Positions 1 through 7,267 of a stretch of 64,000 nucleotides of DNA are shown piece by piece; positions within the stretch are counted from its first letter, which is position 1; each line of letters opens with the position of its first letter. Source of the DNA: Verrucomicrobiota bacterium (GTDB taxonomy: Bacteria > Verrucomicrobiota > Verrucomicrobiia > Opitutales > Intestinicryptomonadaceae); NCBI GenBank assembly GCA_023450935.1, contig JAEXGH010000016.1, positions 124,001 through 188,000 of the forward strand. Reading direction: 5' to 3'. The notes under the pieces are model-generated. The model ran no database searches. It saw only the letters and a program-made list of their open reading frames with translations, and was not told the DNA's origin. The position numbers and the translations under genes were made by a program.

Positions 1-1
1 G

Positions 2-907
2 CTTGAAACGCTTGTGCGCGCGGGCGAGAAGTCGGCGCAAATCCTTGCGGAGGTGCAAACGGCGGCGAGCGGAAAAACGGAGATAGAGATGTCATTCGGC
101 GCGGAAAAATCGCTGAAAGTTGACGGCAGCGAAACGAAACTTTCCGAATACCTCGGAAAATTCCCCGCGCTGGCAATCACGAATGAAGACATCAGACTCA
201 TACGCGGTTCGCCCGAAATACGCCGCAAGGATATGGACATGTTCATTTCGTCGATTGACGCCGAATATTTCGAGATTTTGCGCCGCTACTACCGCGCGCT
301 TGCCCAGCGCAATGCACTGCTTAAAAACACCGAGACAGACGCTCATTTATTCGACGCATTCGAGTCCGAAATGGCGCAATGCGCCGCCGTGCTGATACAA
401 AAGCGCAAAGACGTTTTCGCCCAACTCGGGAACTCGGCTTCTGGCAAATACGAAACGCTTGCGGGGCAGTCGCCCGACTGCGCGCGGATTTCGCTCAAGC
501 CCAACTGCGACGCCGACTCCGCCGAGGCATTCGCCGAAATGCTGCGCAAAAACCGCCCCTCCGACGCCGAACGCCGAACGACACAAAAGGGAATACACCG
601 CGACGATTTCAAAATTTTCGTGGACGAAAAAGACGCCAAGCTCTACGCCTCGGAAGGGCAACAAAAATCGGCAGCCATCGCCATCAGGCTCGCCCAATTT
701 GAAATGTATGCCGCAATTCTGCGCGAAGAACCGTTGCTTGTATGCGACGACATTCTCGGCGAGCTCGACGCCTCAAGGCGCGAAAAATTCTGGCAAACGC
801 TAAGCCCCACGGCTCAGGTTGTGGCGTCTTCGACCGAAAAAATTTCGCAACCCGACAGGGTTTGGAAAATATTAAACGTTGAAAACGGGACGTTCAATGA
901 GTGTTGA
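2..907 (+). CDS. recF: DNA replication/repair protein RecF, 5'-truncated by window edge
   Basis: This is the C-terminal ~300 residues of RecF, the SMC/ABC-like ATPase that binds gapped DNA and helps load RecA with RecO and RecR. The reading frame is open to the window edge, so the Walker A part is missing. Visible family motifs are GSPEIRRKDMD (RecF signature 1 region, about residue 70 of the fragment), SEGQQKSAAIAIRLAQ (ABC signature/lid) and CDDILGELDASRR (Walker B plus D-loop). An internal GTG at 14 is not the real start. The 3' end overlaps the next gene by 11 nt, so the two are probably cotranscribed. Identification is firm from the three motifs in order. Confidence 0.93.
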   Translation, partial: LETLVRAGEKSAQILAEVQTAASGKTEIEMSFGAEKSLKVDGSETKLSEYLGKFPALAITNEDIRLIRGSPEIRRKDMDMFISSIDAEYFEILRRYYRALAQRNALLKNTETDAHLFDAFESEMAQCAAVLIQKRKDVFAQLGNSASGKYETLAGQSPDCARISLKPNCDADSAEAFAEMLRKNRPSDAERRTTQKGIHRDDFKIFVDEKDAKLYASEGQQKSAAIAIRLAQFEMYAAILREEPLLVCDDILGELDASRREKFWQTLSPTAQVVASSTEKISQPDRVWKILNVENGTFNEC

Positions 908-1850
908 GCAAAGCATTTTATCGGCTGCAAAAGCGCGCGACGGTCTGCTATCGTGGGCGGAATACATTGCCCTGTGCCTCTACGGGAAGGACGGCTACTA
1001 CCGCAAAAATATCGGGCGCGTGGGCGCAGACGGCGACTTTTTCACGTCGTCGTCGCTCAAGAACAAAGTCTTCGGGCGGCTGATGAAGGCGGCGGCGCGG
1101 AATATATTGGGCGAAAACGGCGCAGAACCCGACTCGTTCGGGTTTCTGGAAATAGGGGCGGAACCCGAACGCACAATCATTCCCGACTGTCCCGCAATCA
1201 GGCTTGGCGACGAGATAAAAATCCCCGAAAACTGTGTCGTCATTTCGAACGAGCTGCTCGACGCGCGCCCATTCGACCGCTTCAAGTTCGGCGGCGGCAG
1301 CTGGAAAAAATGCTTCATCGACTTCGACAACGCCCGCGCGGAAGTGCTAAAAGCCCCGTCGCCGCGCGAACTTATCACGCTGGAAAAATATTTCCCGCGC
1401 GCGAAGATAGAAAATTTCCGCATCGACATCTCATTCGACGCAATCGATCTATTCGATAGCATTTGCGCGCAAATGAGCGGAGGGCTGCTGGTTTTCGCCG
1501 ACTACTTCCGCTACGCCGCTGAGCTTTCGGAAATGCCGCGCGGGACGGCGCGCACCTATTTCAAGCACACTCAGGGCGACGACATTTTTGCGCACGCAGG
1601 CGATGCCGACATAACATACTCCCCGTGTTCCGACATTTTCGAGGACATCGCCCGAAAGCACGGCTTCAATGCGCATACGCGCACACAGGAATCTTTCTTC
1701 ATCGAAAACGCCGCCGAAGAGGCCGAGAAAATCATCTCCTCTCCCGACCCCGTAGACCCGCTCAAACGCGAGCTCGCCCAACTAATAAGCCCCGTCCACA
1801 TGGGAGTCTGTTTCCGCATATTTTATATGACGGGCACCGGCGGCGATTGA
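897..1850 (+). CDS. MidA/NDUFAF7-like SAM-dependent methyltransferase family protein (divergent)
   Basis: The product is 317 aa and resembles the MidA (DUF185) family, related to the mitochondrial arginine methyltransferase NDUFAF7. Shared features in order are an N-terminal GKDGYYRKNIG..GDFFTSS block, the ISNELLDARPFDRFKF block (family pattern NELLDAxPxxxF), GGLLVFADYF, and DITYSPCSDIFEDIA near the C-terminus. The SAM-binding segment, usually GPGxG, reads LEIGAEPERT here and the protein is shorter than usual. Cofactor binding may therefore be weakened; this is inference. I chose ATG 897, which overlaps recF by 11 nt. The stop codon and last codons lie inside a family A palindromic repeat whose core begins at 1846. 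Confidence 0.7.
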   Translation: MSVEQSILSAAKARDGLLSWAEYIALCLYGKDGYYRKNIGRVGADGDFFTSSSLKNKVFGRLMKAAARNILGENGAEPDSFGFLEIGAEPERTIIPDCPAIRLGDEIKIPENCVVISNELLDARPFDRFKFGGGSWKKCFIDFDNARAEVLKAPSPRELITLEKYFPRAKIENFRIDISFDAIDLFDSICAQMSGGLLVFADYFRYAAELSEMPRGTARTYFKHTQGDDIFAHAGDADITYSPCSDIFEDIARKHGFNAHTRTQESFFIENAAEEAEKIISSPDPVDPLKRELAQLISPVHMGVCFRIFYMTGTGGD

Positions 1851-2657
1851 ACTTTGTTCAATGCGCCTTTACATCAAAAAAGCGCGTTTTTTAACTTTCC
1901 TAAAGTGGCGGCGATTACCGTAGGTAATACGCCTTTGTTTGGCGGTTAAAGTTTTTATTTCATAAAAAAAGTGGAACAAATGTTCCGCTTTTTTTGATTT
2001 AATAACTCGTCGAAGCAAATGCTCTCGGGCATTTTTTACGTTTCCGAAAGCGGCGGCAATCGGCTTTGCCGATATGTTTTTTAACCTTCCTAAAGTGGCG
2101 CGGATTGAATTTCATTCAATTCCGCTTTGTCTTCTGATTGAAGTTTTTTATATACGCAAAAACGCATTAAATTGAGCTTCAGACAAGGCTTTGGAAAATT
2201 TTTGCGCAGGGAGCGTAGTTAGCCTACGTGACCAAGCAAATATTTTCCAAAACGCAGTTTTTTAACTTTCCTAAAGTGGCGGCGATTGAGCTTTGCTCAA
2301 TTCGCCTTTGATTATTTATTAAAGACTGTGTTCTTCAAATAGCGTGTTAAATTGAGCTTCAGGCGAGGCTTCAAAAAAAATTTGCGGTGGCGGCTGTAGT
2401 AGACCTACTGCCCCACTGCAAATTCTTTTTAAAACTTTTTTATAATTCCTGAAGGGGCGCGGATTGAATGAAATTCAATTCCGCTTTGTCTTCTGGTTAA
2501 AGTTTTTTGTAAAAAACTCTTCGCCCCTTGAGAACACGTCAAACGTAGTTTTAGGCAAGGCTTCACGTTTTTGTTGCGATGGGAGCGTAGTTAACCTACG
2601 TGACCGAGCAACAACAAACAGTGAAACGCAGCATAAAGCTGCGTTTCACGTGTTCTC
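1838..2657. repeat. Mosaic of palindromic intergenic repeats: family A copies 1-6 alternating with family B copies 1-3
   Basis: This 0.8-kb intergenic stretch is packed with hairpin elements. Family A copies have flanks like CTAAAGTGGCG and CGCCTTTG with palindromic cores at 1846-1862 (ATTGAAC/GTTCAAT), 1914-1928 (ATTACC/GGTAAT), 2059-2073 (ATCGGC/GCCGAT), 2104-2120 (ATTGAAT/ATTCAAT), 2285-2301 (ATTGAGC/GCTCAAT) and 2463-2479 (ATTGAAT/ATTCAAT). Longer family B elements lie at about 2169-2257, 2349-2434 and 2527-2657 and share an inner GCGTAGTTA-CCTACGTG-type hairpin. The order is A-A-A(half)-A-B-A-B-A-B. A family C fragment (GCTCTCGGGCAT) is at 2020-2031. No gene is visible here. The B3 element ends at the hisB stop codon. 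Confidence 0.9.
1964..1996. terminator. Bidirectional intrinsic terminator
   Basis: An A7 tract, a 7-bp stem GTGGAAC/GTTCCGC (one G-U pair) with a 4-nt loop, then T7. It can serve the recF-midA transcript, with the repeat array beyond it. Confidence 0.75.
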
Positions 2658-3246
2658 ATATGAGACCTTTGGTCGTCGGTATCTCCCCACCCAATCGGGG
2701 ATTTATCGCAACCGCCGCGCTCAACGCCCTCGCAAAGCACTTAAACGCCCCCTCCGCTATGTGGTGCGGTTCGTCGCCATACTCAAGCTTTATGTGCAAG
2801 TTCGCTCCAGCCTCGTTTGCGAACGCCTGAAAGAACTCCCTGCACAGCGATACGTTGAAGTCGCGCACACGGCCGTCGCGCGAGCCCAAGTCGTAGACGA
2901 GCATGGGGCGGTTGCTGAAGTCTATTGCAACGCGCACCAAAACTTCGTCCATGGGCAGAATGAAAAATCCGTATCTCTCCATATCCGTCTTGTCACCCAC
3001 GGCGGCTTTGAAAGCCCGCCCAAGCACAATGCCGACGTCCTCCACGGTGTGGTGGTAGTCTATTGCAATGTCGCCCTCGGCTTTGACCTTGAGATTGAAG
3101 AGCCCGTGGCGCGCAAAAAGCTCGAGCATATGGTTGAAAAACGGAATGCCCGTTTCGACTTCGTATTTGCCCGAACCGTCCAAATCGAGCTCGAGACTGA
3201 TACGAGTTTCCTTTGTGTTTCGTGTTATTTTCGATGTTCTGCTCAT
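2656..3246 (-). CDS. hisB: Imidazoleglycerol-phosphate dehydratase
   Basis: 196 aa, the usual length of a monofunctional HisB, which dehydrates imidazole glycerol phosphate in histidine biosynthesis. Metal-binding signatures are visible: FFNHMLELFARHG near residue 37, HHTVEDVGI near 65, and HHIAEGAFKCFARAL near 161. The start ATG overlaps the hisC stop (ATGA), so translation is coupled to hisC. The stop codon TGA is shared with the beginning of the outer arm of a family B palindromic element (2527-2657), which could also act as a 3' hairpin for the message. No phosphatase domain is fused. Confidence 0.96.
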   Translation of the reverse strand: MSRTSKITRNTKETRISLELDLDGSGKYEVETGIPFFNHMLELFARHGLFNLKVKAEGDIAIDYHHTVEDVGIVLGRAFKAAVGDKTDMERYGFFILPMDEVLVRVAIDFSNRPMLVYDLGSRDGRVRDFNVSLCREFFQAFANEAGANLHIKLEYGDEPHHIAEGAFKCFARALSAAVAINPRLGGEIPTTKGLI

Positions 3247-4340
3247 AATTTTCTCCAGTCGTTGACAGCGTTTTTGAATTTACACATCTGCTCGGGCGTG
3301 CCGATTGTCAGGCGGATTGCCGTATTTATCGACTTCTCGTTCGGGAAATACCGCCCCAAAATTTTGCGCGAACGCAGGTAGTCGAACAGGTTTTTTGCAA
3401 TGCCCGCACCCTCCCTGCCCGCGGAGTCCCTCGGCGAGAATAGCACAAAGTTTGTCGCGCTTTTGAAATACCGCCAACCGATTGAATCGAAGAATTTTTC
3501 GATTTCTTCGCGCTCCTTCAGAACGAGCGCGATTTTTTCGGCGTAGTAGGCTTTGTCCTTGAGAGCGGCAATGCCCGCCGCCTGCGCGAGACGATCGAGA
3601 TTGTAGCTGTCGCGGACGCGGTCGAGAACCTCTATTACGCGCGGGTTTGCCACGCCCCAGCCGATGCGCATTCCCGCCAAACCCCAGCCCTTCGACGACG
3701 TCCCCGTAACGATAAGGTTGTCGTATTCGGCGGCTAACTTCGCGGCGGAACGCCCCGCGAACGGCGCGTAAGCCTCGTCAACAAGCACGATTCCGTCGAA
3801 ACCGTCCAGAATTTTCCGCACGGCGTCAAGCCCGAAATCTACTCCCGTGGGCGCGTTGGGGTTGACGAAGAAAAAGATGTTTGCCCCGCACGAGAAGATT
3901 TTTTCGAACGGAACCGACATGTCGGGGTTGAGCGGAATGCTCGCAAGCTCCGTGTCCTGAAGCTTCGCCAAGACGGGATAGAGGCTGTAGCTCGGCTCGA
4001 GGGTTGCTATTGTTTTCTTTTTGTCGCAAAAGGCGCGGACGGCGAGGTTTAGAATATCGTCGGAGCCGTTTGCAGCGAACGCAAAATCGGACGGAACGCC
4101 GAAATATTCCGCGATTGCCGCGCGCAAATTCGCGCTTTCGGGATTGGGATACAGCCGCAGCGAAGCCGCGTCCGCGCCGAGTTCGGCAAGCACCGCCTCG
4201 CGCACCTTCGGGCTGGGCGGATAGGGGAATTCGTTCGTATTGAGCTTGACCCAATCGGAAGAATCGGGTTGCTCTCCCGGAGTGTATGCCTTAACGCGCG
4301 CAACGCCTTCGGAGATTCTTTCCTGAAGATTGACTTTCAT
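3243..4340 (-). CDS. hisC: Histidinol-phosphate aminotransferase
   Basis: 365 aa PLP-dependent fold-type I aminotransferase that converts imidazole acetol phosphate to histidinol phosphate. The PLP lysine lies in GTSSKGWGLAGMRIGWG (about residue 205). LNTNEFPYPPSP near the N-terminus and VLVDEAYAPF (about 175) match the HisC subfamily. I chose ATG 4340 because it overlaps the upstream stop in an ATGA junction. A longer in-frame extension upstream would run into the preceding gene. hisB follows with another ATGA overlap. Confidence 0.94.
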   Translation of the reverse strand: MKVNLQERISEGVARVKAYTPGEQPDSSDWVKLNTNEFPYPPSPKVREAVLAELGADAASLRLYPNPESANLRAAIAEYFGVPSDFAFAANGSDDILNLAVRAFCDKKKTIATLEPSYSLYPVLAKLQDTELASIPLNPDMSVPFEKIFSCGANIFFFVNPNAPTGVDFGLDAVRKILDGFDGIVLVDEAYAPFAGRSAAKLAAEYDNLIVTGTSSKGWGLAGMRIGWGVANPRVIEVLDRVRDSYNLDRLAQAAGIAALKDKAYYAEKIALVLKEREEIEKFFDSIGWRYFKSATNFVLFSPRDSAGREGAGIAKNLFDYLRSRKILGRYFPNEKSINTAIRLTIGTPEQMCKFKNAVNDWRKL

Positions 4341-5089
4341 TTTTCGTGCGATAATTTGACAAATTTCGATATGTCGGGTATCGGGTTTTTCCTGCACCCG
4401 TTGGGCAACGTGTCCAGATACGGGTCGGGTTTGCGCCCGAGGTCGAAAGGCTCTTCGGGCAGGTTGTCTTCGTCGATGTCGAGTTCGTCAATGGGGTCGT
4501 ATTCGTCGAAGAGCATCGAAATTCTGCGCGCCTGCTCGACGACTATTTCCATTGGGTTTGCCACGCGGTCGAACTTGTCCATATACTCGATTAAATGGGG
4601 TTTGCACTGCTTTTTAAAGGGAGCGACAAACTCGTTTACCGCCGCGTTCGAAACCCCGCTGCGGCGCGAAAGCATAAGGCAGTCTGCGAAGTGCGAAAGA
4701 GCCTCGAAAAACGGAGCGGTCTGCTTCGGGAATTCTGTTGCCACTTTGCAGTCGGCAACCGACCAAATACGCGCAAGCCTGAGTTTTCCCGCGGCGACAA
4801 TGCGTTTGAATTCTTCGACCGAATCGGCGATGTTCTCGGAAGAGTCGGATACAAACAAAACAACATCTGTGTCGGGCGCAAGCGCGGCGGTTTTTTCGAA
4901 CGCGTCGGCGTTGTATTGCACAACCTGCGCGCAGGCGGAAAGCTCTTGTTCGCAGGGACAGGCGGGCTCGTTTTCGGAGACGAACACAACAACCTTTTGC
5001 CCGTCGAAGGCGTTTTTGCAAACGTCAACGCACAATCCGCGCCTGCCCGAATGGGGAGTGCCCAAAATCAAATACGCGGGAATGCTCAT
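4337..5089 (-). CDS. Unknown protein with a degenerate P-loop, coupled between aroC and hisC
   Basis: 250 aa with no confident family. The N-terminus YLILGTPHSGRRG has the layout of a Walker A loop (GxxxxGxxG) but lacks the usual lysine. DTDVVLFVSDS around residue 75 could be a Walker B strand, and RIWSVADCKVA resembles the segment after Walker B in CobW/G3E GTPases. The C-terminal third is acidic (DELDIDEDNLPEEP). It overlaps both neighbours by ATGA junctions, so it is produced at a fixed ratio with AroC and HisC. A decayed CobW-type metallochaperone or regulatory nucleotide-binding protein is possible but unproven. I see no transmembrane segment or signal peptide. Confidence 0.8.
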   Translation of the reverse strand: MSIPAYLILGTPHSGRRGLCVDVCKNAFDGQKVVVFVSENEPACPCEQELSACAQVVQYNADAFEKTAALAPDTDVVLFVSDSSENIADSVEEFKRIVAAGKLRLARIWSVADCKVATEFPKQTAPFFEALSHFADCLMLSRRSGVSNAAVNEFVAPFKKQCKPHLIEYMDKFDRVANPMEIVVEQARRISMLFDEYDPIDELDIDEDNLPEEPFDLGRKPDPYLDTLPNGCRKNPIPDISKFVKLSHEK

Positions 5090-6168
5090 TTCAGTTCCTC
5101 CCGCATTGCCCGCTGGCCCAGCAGGGCGTCGGCGGCGACAAGAGCCGCCATTGCCTCCACAATGGGAACGGCGCGCGGCAAAACGCACGGGTCGTGCCTG
5201 CCCTTGCCCACTACGGTTACGGGCTGCAGCGTGCGGGAGACCGTGGGCTGCTCTTTGGCTATCGTGGCGGTTGGCTTGAACGCCACTTTGAAATCGACCG
5301 CCATGCCCGATGTTATGCCGCCCAACACGCCGCCCGCGTTGTTTGTTTTTGTAAAAACTTTGCCGTCGGAATCGAGCGCGAAAATATCGTTGTGGCGCGA
5401 GCCGAAAAGCCGCGTTCCCGCAAAGCCGCTGCCGATTTCAAAGCCCTTTGTTGCGGGGATTGAAAGCATAGCCTTTGCCAAGTTAGCCTCGAACCTGTCA
5501 AAGACGGGATCGCCCAAGCCTGCGGGCAGACCCTCAATGCGGCATCTTATTACGCCGCCTACGGAGTCGCCTTCGGAGCGCGCCTTTTTGACAAGCTCCA
5601 CCATTTTGTCGGCGGTAGGCTTGTGGGGGCAGCGAATGGGAGTCTGATCGATTTCTTCGCGCGATGGCGTCGCCGAGACTGCGGGCATTGAAATGAGGTT
5701 TACGCTTTCGACCCACGCGGTTATGCGCGCGCCCGAAAGGATTTTTCTTGCAACCGCCCCCGCGGCAACGCGCCCGATTGTCTCGCGGGCTGAGCTTCTG
5801 CCGCCGCCGCGCGGATCGCGAATGCCGAATTTGGCGTCGTATGTATAATCGGCGTGGGAGGGACGCCAGAGTTTTGCAATTTCGTCGTAGTCTTGCGAGC
5901 GCTGGTCTTTGTTTTCAACAACCACGCAGATGGGCGTGCCGAGCGTTTTGCCTTCGAATACTCCGGAGAGAATGCGGCAGCGGTCGGCTTCGTTCCGGTG
6001 CGTGGAAATGTTGCTCTGTCCGGGGCGGCGGCGGTCAAGCTCGCGCTGAATGTCGGCTTCGGACAGTTCCAAAAGGGGCGGACAACCGTCGATTACGCAC
6101 CCTACCGCCGCACCGTGGCTTTCGCCGAAAGTAGATACCGTAAAAAATTTTCCGAAAGAATTTCCCAT
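5086..6168 (-). CDS. aroC: Chorismate synthase
   Basis: 360 aa, family length. It makes chorismate from EPSP using reduced FMN. All three family signatures are present: FGESHGAAVGCVIDGCPP near residue 11, DRRRPGQSNISTHRNE near 45, and RDPRGGGRSSARETIGR near 125. I chose ATG 6168 (MGNSFGKFF), the conserved N-terminus. The stop overlaps the next start by ATGA. It is the first gene of the aroC-unknown-hisC-hisB operon, which pairs aromatic and histidine biosynthesis. Confidence 0.97.
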   Translation of the reverse strand: MGNSFGKFFTVSTFGESHGAAVGCVIDGCPPLLELSEADIQRELDRRRPGQSNISTHRNEADRCRILSGVFEGKTLGTPICVVVENKDQRSQDYDEIAKLWRPSHADYTYDAKFGIRDPRGGGRSSARETIGRVAAGAVARKILSGARITAWVESVNLISMPAVSATPSREEIDQTPIRCPHKPTADKMVELVKKARSEGDSVGGVIRCRIEGLPAGLGDPVFDRFEANLAKAMLSIPATKGFEIGSGFAGTRLFGSRHNDIFALDSDGKVFTKTNNAGGVLGGITSGMAVDFKVAFKPTATIAKEQPTVSRTLQPVTVVGKGRHDPCVLPRAVPIVEAMAALVAADALLGQRAMREELK

Positions 6169-6264
6169 TGCTCGATTATAACACAAATTCCGCATCCGTT
6201 TTCAAGACAATAAAGCACGCCGCCGCCGATATTTTATTGCAAAAACGATGAAAAAATGGTCTCT

Positions 6265-6293
6265 TTTACGGTTAGTAAATCGGAATCTATATT
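6265..6293 (+). promoter_or_regulatory. Putative sigma70 promoter abutting the CPBP protease start
   Basis: TTTACG, 17 nt, TATATT ending one base before ATG 6294. Transcription would start near 6300, inside the annotated reading frame. Either the true start is the ATG at 6315 or a different promoter is used. Confidence 0.4.
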
Positions 6294-7259
6294 ATGGAAA
6301 GAAGTAAAGACCTAATGTTGTTCGGCGCGGAGCCCACGGCGCACGTTTTCAAAGGGCTGTGGCTGTTCCTGCTTGTGTATTTGGGCGCAAGCGTTTTTGC
6401 ATCGATTATGACGCCGCTTAGCTACTGGCTTGTGGAGTGGGTAAACTCCGTCCGCCCGTGCGAACTCACCCAGTATCTGCTAAAAAAACGCGTGGACATT
6501 TTCTACGACCGCCTGCGCTACGCGCCGATTGTTGTGGCGTTGCCGTTTGTGCTGCACAAGTGCGGACTGCTTTCGTTCAAAAATCTCGGAATCTCGTTCG
6601 ATGCGGCTTCGCTTAAAATTTTCGCGAAATTCTGGCTCGCGGGCGCGGCGTGCGTGTTGTTCATCTTCGCGATTCAGGCGTATTTTTTGGGAATAAAACC
6701 CGACGAAGAACGCAGCATATCAAGTTGTATTATCATGCCGCTTCTCGGCGGGTTGACGCTCGGATTTCTCGAAGAAACGATTTTCCGCGGGTTCATTTTG
6801 CGCGGGCTATACAGTGCGTTCGAAACGCTTTCGGCGGTGTTGCTGTGCTCGCTGTTTTTCGCCTACAAACACTTCAAAGTTCCGAGTTCGATATGGCACG
6901 TAATGCCCGACGGCGGGCACTCTGCGGCATGGGATTCGGGGTTCGTCGTCTTCTACTACGATACCGTCGGTATTATGCAAAATTTCAGCCTGATTGTGTT
7001 TCTTAGCCTGTTCGCGTTCGGGTGCATGCTGTGCGTGTTCTACATAAAAAAGAAATCGCTCAACGCGCCGATAGGCTTCCATGCGGGCGCGGTGACGCTA
7101 ATGTTGTCGCTAAAAAACACTTTCGACTACGCCACGCGCAGCGACTTCCTCTTCGGCGACGCCTCCATTACAAACGGCGCCGTCGGTTTTGCGGTGATGA
7201 TTGCCGTTTTGGCGTTCGCTGTTTTCGCGATGAAGCAGTCGGACAAATCGCTTAGTTGA
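6294..7259 (+). CDS. CPBP family intramembrane glutamic endopeptidase
   Basis: 321 aa polytopic membrane protein with about seven hydrophobic segments. The catalytic motifs of the CPBP (Rce1/Abi) family are clear: GFLEETIFRGFILRG around residue 158 (EExxxR), FFAYKHF around 188, and APIGFHAGA around 261 supplying a histidine. Family members cleave prenylated or signal-type substrates within the membrane or act in bacteriocin immunity; the substrate here is unknown. No Shine-Dalgarno is seen, and a -10-like TATATT touches the ATG, so translation may instead begin at 6315. The stop overlaps a TTG that could extend the next gene. Confidence 0.85.
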   Translation: MERSKDLMLFGAEPTAHVFKGLWLFLLVYLGASVFASIMTPLSYWLVEWVNSVRPCELTQYLLKKRVDIFYDRLRYAPIVVALPFVLHKCGLLSFKNLGISFDAASLKIFAKFWLAGAACVLFIFAIQAYFLGIKPDEERSISSCIIMPLLGGLTLGFLEETIFRGFILRGLYSAFETLSAVLLCSLFFAYKHFKVPSSIWHVMPDGGHSAAWDSGFVVFYYDTVGIMQNFSLIVFLSLFAFGCMLCVFYIKKKSLNAPIGFHAGAVTLMLSLKNTFDYATRSDFLFGDASITNGAVGFAVMIAVLAFAVFAMKQSDKSLS

Positions 7260-7267
7260 CGCGCGAA

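Noticed and set aside
1838..2657. Integron attC-like sites
   Set aside because: Palindromic with variable centres, but no integrase gene, no cassette open frames, and no attC consensus core sites were seen.
2464..3381. 305-codon plus-strand frame across the repeat array and hisB
   Set aside because: Its first part is repeat sequence and the rest is antisense to hisB and the end of hisC.
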